Shown here in pieces: positions 25,239 to 34,370 of a stretch of 64,000 nt of DNA. Positions within the stretch are counted from its first letter, which is position 1, and the number at the start of each line of letters is the position of its first letter. A model generated the notes under the pieces. That model was not told where the DNA came from. It worked only from the letters and a program-made list of their open reading frames with translations, and did not search any database. Source of the stretch: Patiriisocius sp047731265 (GTDB lineage: Bacteria > Bacteroidota > Bacteroidia > Flavobacteriales > Flavobacteriaceae); contig NZ_CP159835.1 in NCBI RefSeq assembly GCF_047731265.1, forward strand, positions 1,178,001 to 1,242,000, in the 5' to 3' direction. The position numbers and the translations under genes are program-made.

Positions 25239-26222
25239 ATGAAAAAGTATTTAATAGGGATATTCGTTTTTGTAAGTGCGACTAGCTTTTCACAAACCTA
25301 CTTTTTTGAGGATTTTAATTACGATAGTTTTGAGGAAATAGATAATCTGTTTCAGAATAAATCAAATGGCGCTATTTGGCGAACCAACCACGCTATAAGA
25401 GATGTTGATATTAATGAAAATGGTAAAATGGACTCTGTAGAGCTCTATAAAAGCACAAAAATTGTAGAAGACCCTTTTCAAAAGGGAAATAAAATTTTAC
25501 GTTTTGAATTAAATAAAATCTCTCCAAAATTTTATTCTAAATACGCCTGTGATGATAGGCGAAACAATAATGTAATTGAAGATGCTGTCCTTGAAGCAAA
25601 ATTTAATCCATCAAAAAACCTTTATTGCACAGATTGTAGTACAGACAGCCCATTAAAAAAGTACATCTATGACTGGGATGTGCACATGAAACGTAATGAA
25701 ATTGCGATTACGGGTCCCTCAGAGCAAAGTTTATATAAGGCTAACAGAGACCATTGGTTTGGTTTTAAAATGCTTTTAGACAAAGATTACGAGCTAGAGA
25801 CAGTAAATAACGGAACCATTGTTTCTCAATTTCATTTATCAGGAGAAGGGGTCGTGTCTCCTCCAATTGTACTTTCTATACTTAAAGATAGATTCTATTT
25901 TGGCATTACTAATATTAATGGAGGGAAACCGGAATCGTATGATTTAGGCCCCGTGGAAAAGAACAAATGGATCGACTGGAAAGTTCATATAAAACTCTCC
26001 ACTAAAGACAGAAGAGGCATTGTGGAAGTTTGGAGAGATGGAGTTAAAATGCATAGTATTAAAGGCAAAAACACCTACAAAAACTATAGAATGTACTTAA
26101 AATTAGGTATCTACAAATATGGATGGTGGAATTGTAATTATCAGGCAGATGAAACAAAAAGGAAAGTAGTTAGCTTTGATAAGGTTTGGGCGAATAAAAA
26201 GGATCGGGTTCCAGTAAATTAA
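25239..26222 (+). CDS. polysaccharide lyase, heparinase I/glucuronan lyase-like
   Basis: This 327-residue protein has a signal peptide (residues 1-18, ending TSFS-Q), so it is periplasmic or secreted. The beta-jelly-roll fold of the PL7/PL13/PL20-like group (PF14099) is suggested by GTIVSQFHLSGE (QFH at 197-199), WIDWKVHIKLS, IVEVWRDGVKMH and especially YLKLGIYKYGWW at 286-297, the conserved Lys/Gly/Tyr strand of these lyases. Such enzymes cut uronic acid polymers by beta-elimination. It lies directly between wecC and an MBOAT gene, as algL lies within alginate operons. A role in clearing or trimming the polymer made here is therefore likelier than food degradation. There is no SusC/SusD pair nearby. 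Confidence 0.75.
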   Translation: MKKYLIGIFVFVSATSFSQTYFFEDFNYDSFEEIDNLFQNKSNGAIWRTNHAIRDVDINENGKMDSVELYKSTKIVEDPFQKGNKILRFELNKISPKFYSKYACDDRRNNNVIEDAVLEAKFNPSKNLYCTDCSTDSPLKKYIYDWDVHMKRNEIAITGPSEQSLYKANRDHWFGFKMLLDKDYELETVNNGTIVSQFHLSGEGVVSPPIVLSILKDRFYFGITNINGGKPESYDLGPVEKNKWIDWKVHIKLSTKDRRGIVEVWRDGVKMHSIKGKNTYKNYRMYLKLGIYKYGWWNCNYQADETKRKVVSFDKVWANKKDRVPVN

Positions 26223-26235
26223 TTTAAAACAAAAG

Positions 26236-27678
26236 ATGCTTTTTAACTCTTTAGATTTTGCAATATTCTTTCCAATATTCTTTGTAGTTTATTGGTTGGT
26301 TGCGAAAAAACTTACCTTAAGAAATATATTTCTTCTGGGTTCCAGTTATTTGTTTTATGGATGGTGGGATTGGAGGTTTTTATTTCTAATAGCTTTTAGC
26401 TCGGTAGTTGATTTTAGTATTGGTAAAAAAATACACGCAACTACAAACGAGGCGGTAAGAAAAGGATTTTTGATAACAAGCCTTGTAGTAAATTTAGGTT
26501 TATTAGCTTATTTTAAATACACCAATTTCTTTATAGACTCCTTTATTAGTTCTTTTAGACTATTTGGAGCTGTTATTGACGACTACACTTTAAATATTAT
26601 TTTACCAGTTGGGATAAGCTTCTACACCTTTCAGACGCTAAGTTATACGCTAGATATCTATAGAAAAAAAATAGAACCAACAAAAGATGCATTGTCGTTT
26701 TTTACGTTCGTGGCATTTTTTCCTCAATTAGTAGCTGGACCTATAGAAAGAGCTTCCCATCTATTGCCTCAGTTTCATAAAACATATATATTTAAATACG
26801 ACGCCGTAAAGAGTGGGTTATTATTAATAGCTTTTGGACTATTTAAAAAAATGGTAATTGCGGATAGATTGGCCATTGTTGTAAACCAAGTTTATAATAA
26901 TCCAACAGATCACGGTGGTCAAGATTTAATAATAGCCACAGTCTTTTTTGCATTTCAAATTTATTGTGATTTTTCTGGTTATAGCGATATAGCAATTGGT
27001 CTTTCTAGAGCTTTGGGATTTGATTTAATGAAAAACTTTGACACTCCTTATTTTGCTCGTTCTATTACAGATTTTTGGCGTAGATGGCATATTTCATTAT
27101 CAACATGGTTTAGAGACTATGTATATATACCTTTGGGAGGCAGCAGAAAAAGTGAATATAGAGTATACCTAAATTTGTTTATTGTTTTTGTAGTGAGCGG
27201 TTTATGGCATGGAGCGGCTATAACATTTGTGATTTGGGGTTTTATACACGGATGCTTTATTGTTGCAGAAAAAGCCGCTACAAATTATGGCTTGATTGTT
27301 AAAAGAAACACGGTTTTTAATGGAGTATTCTTCACAACTTTTACATTTATCATTGTTTGTTTTGCTTGGATCTTTTTTAGAGCCAATAGTTATTCAGACA
27401 GTATTTTTATAGTATCAAATCTTTTTAACATCACTCCAGATTTTAAAGACTTTTATCAATTAGGCCTGGTCTCTCATGAGTTTAACCTAGCTTTAATAAC
27501 AATTGTCTTATTACTCCTTTTTGATGCGCTGCACAGAAGGTACAATGCTATTAAATTGTTGAATAGAGCGCCATTTTTTCTGCGCAGCTTCGTTTATGTA
27601 TCTGTCATTTACACGATTGTTGTTTTCGGTATTTATGGCAACGATAGTGTTTCAGAATTTATTTATTTTCAATTTTAA
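26236..27678 (+). CDS. MBOAT family O-acyltransferase, AlgI-like
   Basis: This 480-residue polytopic membrane protein has about ten hydrophobic segments. The AlgI-type signatures are FPQLVAGPI near 161-169, FWRRWHISLSTWFRDYVYIPLGG at 280-302, and the catalytic His325 in SGLWHGA. In alginate and DltB-type systems these proteins pass acetyl groups across the membrane to a periplasmic SGNH partner. The very next gene (2-base gap) encodes such a partner. I infer O-acetylation of the polysaccharide. Confidence 0.93.
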   Translation: MLFNSLDFAIFFPIFFVVYWLVAKKLTLRNIFLLGSSYLFYGWWDWRFLFLIAFSSVVDFSIGKKIHATTNEAVRKGFLITSLVVNLGLLAYFKYTNFFIDSFISSFRLFGAVIDDYTLNIILPVGISFYTFQTLSYTLDIYRKKIEPTKDALSFFTFVAFFPQLVAGPIERASHLLPQFHKTYIFKYDAVKSGLLLIAFGLFKKMVIADRLAIVVNQVYNNPTDHGGQDLIIATVFFAFQIYCDFSGYSDIAIGLSRALGFDLMKNFDTPYFARSITDFWRRWHISLSTWFRDYVYIPLGGSRKSEYRVYLNLFIVFVVSGLWHGAAITFVIWGFIHGCFIVAEKAATNYGLIVKRNTVFNGVFFTTFTFIIVCFAWIFFRANSYSDSIFIVSNLFNITPDFKDFYQLGLVSHEFNLALITIVLLLLFDALHRRYNAIKLLNRAPFFLRSFVYVSVIYTIVVFGIYGNDSVSEFIYFQF

Positions 27679-27680
27679 TA

Positions 27681-28751
27681 ATGAAAAAGAAAACCCTACA
27701 TATTTCATTCTTTTTAGCAATACTTATTGGGTTTTTCATCTATTTAAACAAGGTTTTTGCATCTAGACACTACTATGTAAATACAACCCAAGATTATATA
27801 GAACTAGCTCGCAAAACAAATGTCGATGTTGTAATTTATGGTAGCTCACATGCGTACACTGCTTTCAACCCGTTAATACTTAATGATGTGTGCAAAACGA
27901 TAAGCTATAATCTTGGTTCTGATGGATTAAAAATGCAACTCACAGATATTGTGCTCGAAGAATCGTTAAAATATAACACTCCTAAATTAATTATATTAGA
28001 AATATATCCGTCTACATTAACATCCATTGAAACTGACCCTGATAAGGGATATCATTTAAGAGCCATGGACTTTGTTTCCAATTTTTCTGAAAAAAAATGG
28101 AAAAAAACAAAGAGAGTGTATGACCTTGATGAATATATGTCAGTATATTTTCCATTAGTCAGAAACCATGAAGAATGGAATAAAAAGAAATATTTTGATT
28201 TGTCTAGGAGGCGATATATAAATCAAAAAGAAAACTTTTATTATGGGGGTTTTTTAGGTTCAAAGCTAATAATAGATGATATAAACTTAGAAAAACATAA
28301 AGGCTTTAGTATCGCAAAAAAGGTTGTAGACACCACTAGGAATATGATTAGCGATCAGGCAAAAAAAGATATAGAGAGCTTTTTTAAAATAGCCAAGACT
28401 ACAGGGGCAGAACTATTTGTTGTTTCTTCTCCAGACCCTAGAGCCAAGCTTTTTTTTAATTATGATTTTTTTAATCAATTAGAAGCATATTGCCAATCTA
28501 AAGGGGTATCCGTTCTTAATTTAAATGATTATTATGCGCAAATGAATCTTACCATCAAGGATTTTAAAGACACGTCTCATTTAAATACTTTTGGTAGTAT
28601 CAAAGCGAGTTCTTTTTTAGCTAAATATATAAATGCAAATTTTGATTTAGAAGATAGATCCAATGAAGATGTTTGGGTAAAAGAACATAAAATATACGAG
28701 TCTTTTAGAAAAGAATATTCCTCAACATTTGTAGAAAATTTTATAAAATAA
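27681..28751 (+). CDS. SGNH-type acetyltransferase/esterase partner of MBOAT (AlgJ/AlgX-like role)
   Basis: This 356-residue protein has an N-terminal membrane anchor (about 7-24) and a periplasmic SGNH fold. The block I nucleophile motif is GSSH at 54-57 and the catalytic Asp/His pair is DTSHLN with Asp297 and His300. A SYNLGSDG segment near residue 75 fits block II. In alginate biosynthesis AlgJ/AlgX-type SGNH proteins receive acetyl groups from AlgI. It starts 2 bases after the MBOAT gene, strongly suggesting a working pair. Direct homology to AlgJ is not claimed. Confidence 0.75.
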   Translation: MKKKTLHISFFLAILIGFFIYLNKVFASRHYYVNTTQDYIELARKTNVDVVIYGSSHAYTAFNPLILNDVCKTISYNLGSDGLKMQLTDIVLEESLKYNTPKLIILEIYPSTLTSIETDPDKGYHLRAMDFVSNFSEKKWKKTKRVYDLDEYMSVYFPLVRNHEEWNKKKYFDLSRRRYINQKENFYYGGFLGSKLIIDDINLEKHKGFSIAKKVVDTTRNMISDQAKKDIESFFKIAKTTGAELFVVSSPDPRAKLFFNYDFFNQLEAYCQSKGVSVLNLNDYYAQMNLTIKDFKDTSHLNTFGSIKASSFLAKYINANFDLEDRSNEDVWVKEHKIYESFRKEYSSTFVENFIK

Positions 28752-28756
28752 TTAAA

Positions 28757-30316
28757 ATGAAAAAAATTATCGTCCTTTTTGTCCTTCTGGGTCTATCATA
28801 TAGTTGTAAAAAAGAGCAGAACACAAACTTAAAAATAGATTCTGAAAAAATAATGCTTACTAAAAATGACAGCTCAAGGTTAGATAGAACAAGATTAAAT
28901 GAATATGTAAAAACAAGGTTTTCCAACACCTATAAAGAAAATAGTGTTGTCTTTAATGATGGGTCTACATTTGATATCTCACAACCTTTAATGTTTGAAG
29001 ACTTAGCTAGTGATACAATTTCATTTTTCCCTAATCTCAACCCAGAAGAAGCTTTCAATGTTGCGACACTAGATGATAATGGTGTTTTTATACAGAACAA
29101 CAAATATCACCCTACATCAATTGGTAAGATTGCGTTGAGAGCAATAAAAAAGTATAAGGAAACAAAATCAAAAGCTGCGAAAAAAGTTTTTTTCGATCAA
29201 ATGGATTGGATAGAGAATAACTTTTATGAAACAGAGCATTATGGGTTTTGGTATTTTAGTGAAGCCGCTCCATTATATAGATTAGATCCAGGTTGGCCGT
29301 CTGTGTTTAGTCAAGGGTTATTATTAGAATCTTGTTTGGAAGCCTATCTTTTAACCAAAGAGATCAAGTATAAGAAGCTTATCGAAAAAGCACTTAAAGG
29401 ATATATAGTGCCTATAGAAAATGGAGGGTTTATGAGACCTTGGGATAGTGATGAACTTTGGTTTGAAGAGTATCCTACAAAAAAACCATCAAGGGTACTT
29501 AACGGCACCATGTATGGACTTACAGGGGTTCGTAATGTTGCAAAGAAGTTAAATTCGGTTTTTGCAGAAAAAATTTTTGCAGCGGGAGTCGAGACTCTTA
29601 TTAATCATCTAGAAGATTATGATGCTAAATATACTTCTCGATACAGTTTAGCAGATTGGAAAAACGAAGTTTCAAAAGAACATTATCACGAAGAACATAT
29701 CATACAATTGTTGTTTTATTATACAATTACTAAAAAAATTATTTTTAAAGAATATGCTAAAAGGTTCTTTGAATCTGACAGAGGCACTTTTAGAACCGGA
29801 ACTCGCTACGATCTTAAAACACCAAAAATCAAAAATATTGATGCAAGTTTTTGTATTGATTGTGAGAAGTATGGGACACAAAATTTAACCAATGGCTTTT
29901 GGGCTTTTGGTAATTATTGGAGCTCACATAAAAAAGCAGAACTATTAATTGATTTAGGCGAAATAAGAACGGACTTTAAAGCAATCACTCTTTTTCATAT
30001 TTCTGAACAAAGTAAAGATGTAAGTTTTAAATTGTATGCTTACAATGAGACTTCAAAAACTTGGGAATATGTTCAACAATTTATAAGTAAGAACATAAAG
30101 GATGCGGTAACAGGATATAATAAAACGGGTAATTTTGAGACTTTCATTACCCACTATAAAATATTCGAAGAAGTTAAAGCTCAAAAATTAAAACTGGTTT
30201 TTAATGCTACTAATGATAACATTATAGCATTACGAGAGCTAGATTTTAATTTTGATAGAACTCAAGAATTTGAGTATTTACTTAAAGAAGTAGAGGAATG
30301 GACATCAAACTTATAA
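28757..30316 (+). CDS. D-glucuronyl C5-epimerase-like lipoprotein with C-terminal extra domain
   Basis: This 519-residue protein has a lipoprotein-like leader (Cys near residue 17). The central part (about 110-345) matches the glucuronyl C5-epimerase C-terminal catalytic family: WPSVFSQGLLLESCLEAYLLT at 180-200, WFEEYP at 235-240, VLNGTMYGLTGV at 247-258, SRYSL at 294-298, and HYHEEHIIQLL at 309-319, with an (alpha/alpha)-barrel character. These enzymes convert GlcA to IdoA in heparosan-like polymers. Residues about 378-519 form an additional beta-rich domain (KAELLIDLGEI, KLYAYNETS, LKLVFNA) resembling discoidin-type binding folds. It starts 5 bases after the SGNH gene. The substrate could equally be another hexuronate; this is inferred from family and context. 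Confidence 0.75.
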   Translation: MKKIIVLFVLLGLSYSCKKEQNTNLKIDSEKIMLTKNDSSRLDRTRLNEYVKTRFSNTYKENSVVFNDGSTFDISQPLMFEDLASDTISFFPNLNPEEAFNVATLDDNGVFIQNNKYHPTSIGKIALRAIKKYKETKSKAAKKVFFDQMDWIENNFYETEHYGFWYFSEAAPLYRLDPGWPSVFSQGLLLESCLEAYLLTKEIKYKKLIEKALKGYIVPIENGGFMRPWDSDELWFEEYPTKKPSRVLNGTMYGLTGVRNVAKKLNSVFAEKIFAAGVETLINHLEDYDAKYTSRYSLADWKNEVSKEHYHEEHIIQLLFYYTITKKIIFKEYAKRFFESDRGTFRTGTRYDLKTPKIKNIDASFCIDCEKYGTQNLTNGFWAFGNYWSSHKKAELLIDLGEIRTDFKAITLFHISEQSKDVSFKLYAYNETSKTWEYVQQFISKNIKDAVTGYNKTGNFETFITHYKIFEEVKAQKLKLVFNATNDNIIALRELDFNFDRTQEFEYLLKEVEEWTSNL

Positions 30317-30327
30317 TTGTTCCAAAA

Positions 30328-30795
30328 ATGAATTTATATTTCGTTATCATATTGCTGTTATGCCTTGGTTGTTCAAACGAAACATATCAAGAATCTCTAG
30401 AAAATGGTTTAGAAAATTACTATAAGATAAGAAATATTGATGATCAACTTATTGCAGGATATCCTATACAAAAACTAGCCTTTTTCAAAAAAGATTCCAC
30501 CCATTATGATTTTGTGTATCTATTAGGAAATGAAGCTATAAAAGATTCTATCGAAGCTTATAGTTTAGGGATGGTTGTGTATCCAACAAAAGAATACAAG
30601 CCAAAAGATAAAAACCATATTATATGGTCTTTCCAGCCTATTTTAGAAACGATTAATAATCATAAATATATTAGAACAGCTATTGAAACAAAAATAAAGA
30701 GAATGGATAGTTTTCATGTTTTTATTTTTAACCGAGAAGGTTATAAAGGCGTCTTAGGAGATAAAATGATTTATCTTAAAAATATTAAACTTTAA
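30328..30795 (+). CDS. small lipoprotein of unknown function in polysaccharide-modification set
   Basis: The Met at 30328 gives 155 residues with a clear lipoprotein signal (VIILLLCLGC). An upstream Met at 30298 overlaps the epimerase gene. The mature part is mixed alpha/beta with a KKDSTHYDFVYLLG strand and a C-terminal FHVFIFNREGYKG strand. I recognise no family. It comes 11 bases after the epimerase gene and before the flippase, in the place where alginate clusters carry small accessory proteins such as AlgF. That comparison is positional only. Confidence 0.7.
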   Translation: MNLYFVIILLLCLGCSNETYQESLENGLENYYKIRNIDDQLIAGYPIQKLAFFKKDSTHYDFVYLLGNEAIKDSIEAYSLGMVVYPTKEYKPKDKNHIIWSFQPILETINNHKYIRTAIETKIKRMDSFHVFIFNREGYKGVLGDKMIYLKNIKL

Positions 30796-30815
30796 AGTTT
30801 GTAAATCGTGCTTTT

Positions 30816-32054
30816 ATGAAAACTAGTCACTTTTTTCAAAATATTATTACAAACAACGCCTCTCAAGGATTACAGTTTGGTTCACGTTGGGTCTTTAATA
30901 TTGCATTAATCAATGTATTAGACATTACTTCGTATGCACTCTTTTCATTTATTTATAGTATTTCAAACATACTTTTAGCGGTACTACCTTTTGGAAGCCC
31001 AACGTATTTAATTAACGAAGTTGAAGATCAAGAAGGAGGCATCAAAAAGTTATTTGATTCATTCGTGATTTCGTTTATACTAACGGGACTACTTCTTTTA
31101 CTCTACCTTCTTTTAGATTTTTTTATAAGCGACATTAAAGGTTGGGAGTATTACGGATATGGCATTGCTTTGGGCTTTATACTGTCTTTAAATATTAGCC
31201 TTTTTTCCTACTACAAAGGCCTAGGAAAATTTTTAATTGAGTTAAAGGCTTATGCGGTCTTCTTCCTTTTTTTAATTGGGTTTGTTGCTTATCTTTTTTT
31301 TATCCCAAACGCTAGGAAAGATATTTCTTTTGTTTTTATATTATTAATTGGTATTAACAGCTTGGTCTTTTTACTTACTGTATTTTCTTCAAAAAGGATA
31401 GTGACTGCTTTTAAAAGTATTTCTGTAAGGAGAGGAGTACGTAGAATTTCAAATGCATTTACTGAAAGAACGTATTTTGGTCTTCAAGAGATGACCACAG
31501 CGTTTTATGCTCAATCAGGAATGTTGCTTTTATTTTATTTATTAGATACAGCAACTTATGGTTACTATAGAGCACTGTTTGTTGTCATTGCCCCATTACT
31601 TTTAATTACAGTTTCTTTTTCTCAAGTGATGCTCAACTACATTAAAAATCTGAAAAGCACATTGTTTATTTTAACTTTTAGAAAAATCCAAGGCTATAGC
31701 TTGGCGGTGGGGTTTATGTTTGTTTTTGCGTTTTATATGCTTAAAGATTTTTTATTCGGAATTATTAAAGTTCCTATAAATGACAATACCACACTTGCAT
31801 TTGGAATCGTATTAGGAGCCATTTTAATACGATTTATGTTTACCAACTATGAAATGATATTAGTAGTTCTTGGTAAGCAAAAGCAGCGTTTTTATGTGGT
31901 CTTGTGTGTGGCATTTATTAACATAGGGCTTATTTTTACATTATTGCCAAAATATGGCTTGATTGGAGCAGTTTCTACGAACTTATTAACGTATTTTGTT
32001 CTATTAATTGGTTTATTATTTAGTGCAGAATCTTATTTAAAAAAGAATTTATAA
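30816..32054 (+). CDS. polysaccharide flippase, Wzx-like
   Basis: This 412-residue polytopic membrane protein has about 12 hydrophobic segments, consistent with the MATE/MOP superfamily (Wzx or PST type). The N-terminal NASQGLQFGSRWVFNIALINVLD and the segment SFIYSISNILLAVLPFGSPTYLI resemble the first helices of oligosaccharide flippases. It would translocate the lipid-linked repeat unit across the inner membrane. The predicted polymerase gene follows directly. Confidence 0.8.
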   Translation: MKTSHFFQNIITNNASQGLQFGSRWVFNIALINVLDITSYALFSFIYSISNILLAVLPFGSPTYLINEVEDQEGGIKKLFDSFVISFILTGLLLLLYLLLDFFISDIKGWEYYGYGIALGFILSLNISLFSYYKGLGKFLIELKAYAVFFLFLIGFVAYLFFIPNARKDISFVFILLIGINSLVFLLTVFSSKRIVTAFKSISVRRGVRRISNAFTERTYFGLQEMTTAFYAQSGMLLLFYLLDTATYGYYRALFVVIAPLLLITVSFSQVMLNYIKNLKSTLFILTFRKIQGYSLAVGFMFVFAFYMLKDFLFGIIKVPINDNTTLAFGIVLGAILIRFMFTNYEMILVVLGKQKQRFYVVLCVAFINIGLIFTLLPKYGLIGAVSTNLLTYFVLLIGLLFSAESYLKKNL

Positions 32055-33290
32055 TTGCTAAAACTAAAATACATAGATAGAATTATCATCTTTTTGATGT
32101 TTTGGTTATTGCCTGTTGATATGCTTAATGGGTTCTTATTAAAAAATGGAGTATCGTTGCCAATTAGCATTGGCCAATTATATAAAACAGGAATTTTATT
32201 TTTCATATTTTTTATTTTCATTTTTCGTTGGCGGCTATTACTGGTGTCACTCTTTTTTTTAACCGCACTGCTATTGCCTACTATTTATCAAATATTTAAA
32301 CAGAATTCAGCATCATTTTTATTACTGGATTTAATAAAAATTTCAAAGTATTTGATGCCGCTTTTTTGTTTCATGTATATCGTAGACTACATTAAAAGAG
32401 AAAAAGCAACTGCGATTAAAAAACTAAGGAAGGTGGTTCTATTTTCTTATATAGTGCTGGTGTTTAATATATTTTTGAAGTACGTTGGTTTGGGATATCC
32501 AATGTATGAATTTGGAAACATAGGAAGTAAGGGCTTCTTTTTTGCGGGAAATGAGATATCTGTTCTGCTCATCATACTCAGTGCTGTACTAGCTTTTAAT
32601 CTTTGGAATCAAAATAAAAAAAAATACTATTTTGTTTTATGGGCAGTGACATTGTTTGCAGGCTTAACGGTAAGTTCAAAAACAGGAGTTGTTGGTATAA
32701 TGTTGCTTTTTTTATTAATTCCGCTCAAACGACCCTCTTTAAGATTAGACTTAAAAAAGATGATTTTTATACTATTTTCCCTAGGGGTTGTAGTTCCTTT
32801 GGCAATATTTGGATCCTGGAGGTTTATTCAAGGAACCACTTTTTATATACGTTTAGTGTACTTTTCAGAAAAATTCGATTTTTGGACATTTATTTTGTCA
32901 AACAGAAATGTGTTTTTAGAAGATGCATGTCACAATTATGTTAGGCAATATGATTTTGTCGAAAAGCTAATTGGAGTTGGAAATTATAATTATGAGTTAA
33001 TTAGTAATGAGAAAGTTGTAGAAATGGACATAGCAGATATATTTTTCGGTTACGGTTTTGTAGGACTTGTATTATTTCTAGCGGTATTAGTGTTTTTATG
33101 CTTTCAGGCACTCAGGTTTTCTAAAAACACTTCTCGACCATATTCCAATTTAGTTTTTTTTATGGTGGTCTTTTTGTTTGCCATTTCAACCTTAGCAGGA
33201 CATGTATTTAGTTCAGGCATGGCAGCTGCTTTTGTGGGTATTTTATTTGGGTTGATGTATTATAAAGAAAGTGAACCTTTAAAATCTTAA
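32055..33290 (+). CDS. O-antigen polymerase/ligase-like membrane protein (Wzy candidate 1)
   Basis: This protein of about 411 residues has about ten membrane segments, a SSKTG segment in mid-protein (about 207-211), and a larger loop with EKFDFWTFILSNRNVF and FVEKLIGVGNYNYE. The ADIFFGYGFVGLVLF ending pattern is typical of Wzy/WaaL proteins. A TTG directly after the flippase stop is the likely start. The first internal ATG (32097) would cut into the first membrane helix. It is one of four such proteins in the locus. Confidence 0.68.
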   Translation: MLKLKYIDRIIIFLMFWLLPVDMLNGFLLKNGVSLPISIGQLYKTGILFFIFFIFIFRWRLLLVSLFFLTALLLPTIYQIFKQNSASFLLLDLIKISKYLMPLFCFMYIVDYIKREKATAIKKLRKVVLFSYIVLVFNIFLKYVGLGYPMYEFGNIGSKGFFFAGNEISVLLIILSAVLAFNLWNQNKKKYYFVLWAVTLFAGLTVSSKTGVVGIMLLFLLIPLKRPSLRLDLKKMIFILFSLGVVVPLAIFGSWRFIQGTTFYIRLVYFSEKFDFWTFILSNRNVFLEDACHNYVRQYDFVEKLIGVGNYNYELISNEKVVEMDIADIFFGYGFVGLVLFLAVLVFLCFQALRFSKNTSRPYSNLVFFMVVFLFAISTLAGHVFSSGMAAAFVGILFGLMYYKESEPLKS

Positions 33291-34370
33291 ATGATGAATA
33301 TATTACTACTTTCAAATATGTACCCCTCAAAAAAAGATGGGCTGTTTGGTGTATTTGTGAAAAATTTTAAAGAAAAACTAGAGTCTCAAGGAGCTAATTT
33401 CACGAATATGGTAGTGATTAAAGGAAAAACATCCAATCCTGCCAAAAAAACACTGAGATACGCATACTATTATACAAAAGTTATTTATCAAGGTGTTTTC
33501 TCGAAAGCAGATTTTATTTACGTTCATTATTTGTCGCACAACGCTCCCTTGATTATTATGCTGGGAACACTTTTTAAGAAAACTATTGTGGTTAATATTC
33601 ATGGTTCAGATATTTCAGAATTCAGCACTAATTCTTTAGTAGGTAAACTCAACAAAAAAGCGCTACTTGCCTGCAAACTGATAGTGGTGCCGTCCTTCTA
33701 TTTTTCTGAAATTTTAAAGAAAGGGTATCTCGAAAAGGATTTTAAGAAAGTAGTGGTATATCCGTCAGGAGGAATTAATCTTGATATTTTTAGGTCGATC
33801 AAGAATGAAACTATAGCATCAAAAAGCAACCTAAAGCTAGTACTTACATCTAGAATAGACAGCGGTAAAGGCTGGGATGTGTTTTTGCGAAGTATATCAT
33901 TATTAATAATTGAGGGGTATCATGTAACAGCAACAATTATTGGACAGGGCAATAAAGAAAAGGAAATGGAATCCCTAATTCAAGAATTAAAATTGCAGCA
34001 GGAAGTTACCTTTTTAGGGTTGTTAGCCCAGAACGAAATATCAAAAATTTATGCGGACCAGCATGTTTTTGTTTTTCCAACGTTATTGAATGAGAGTCTT
34101 GGTTTAGTGGGTCTTGAGGCTATGGCTTGTGGTCTCCCAGTAATAGGAAGCAATATAGGAGCGCCCTCTGCCTATATTAAAGAGGGCGAAAATGGTTTTT
34201 TATTTGAGCCTAATAATGCAAGTGCCCTATCACAAAAAATAAAAGCATATGTAGCACTTGAAGCGGAAGCTAAAATAAAATTACAAAAAAACGCTATTGC
34301 TACTGCCCAAGAATATGAAAGCAATACTGTAACAAAAAAGTTGTTTAACCATCTTAAACCCTTATGTTAA
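33291..34370 (+). CDS. glycosyltransferase family 4
   Basis: This 359-residue GT-B fold enzyme has an N-terminal NILLLSNMYPSKKDGLFGVFV acceptor-side motif, INIHGSD-type segment (VNIHGSDISEF) near residue 99, and a C-terminal donor-binding domain with LTSRIDSGKGWDVFL, VTFLGLL and the EX7E motif in ESLGLVGLEAM followed by ACGLPVIGSN. It is cytoplasmic and adds a sugar to the lipid-linked repeat unit. Which sugar cannot be read from the sequence. It starts directly after the Wzy-like gene stop and overlaps the acyltransferase gene by 7 bases. Confidence 0.9.
   Translation: MMNILLLSNMYPSKKDGLFGVFVKNFKEKLESQGANFTNMVVIKGKTSNPAKKTLRYAYYYTKVIYQGVFSKADFIYVHYLSHNAPLIIMLGTLFKKTIVVNIHGSDISEFSTNSLVGKLNKKALLACKLIVVPSFYFSEILKKGYLEKDFKKVVVYPSGGINLDIFRSIKNETIASKSNLKLVLTSRIDSGKGWDVFLRSISLLIIEGYHVTATIIGQGNKEKEMESLIQELKLQQEVTFLGLLAQNEISKIYADQHVFVFPTLLNESLGLVGLEAMACGLPVIGSNIGAPSAYIKEGENGFLFEPNNASALSQKIKAYVALEAEAKIKLQKNAIATAQEYESNTVTKKLFNHLKPLC

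Noticed and set aside
25239..30795. Reading the lyase and epimerase genes as a polysaccharide utilisation locus
   Set aside because: No SusC/SusD pair, sulfatase, glycoside hydrolase set or transcriptional sensor is present. The genes are packed between biosynthetic genes.
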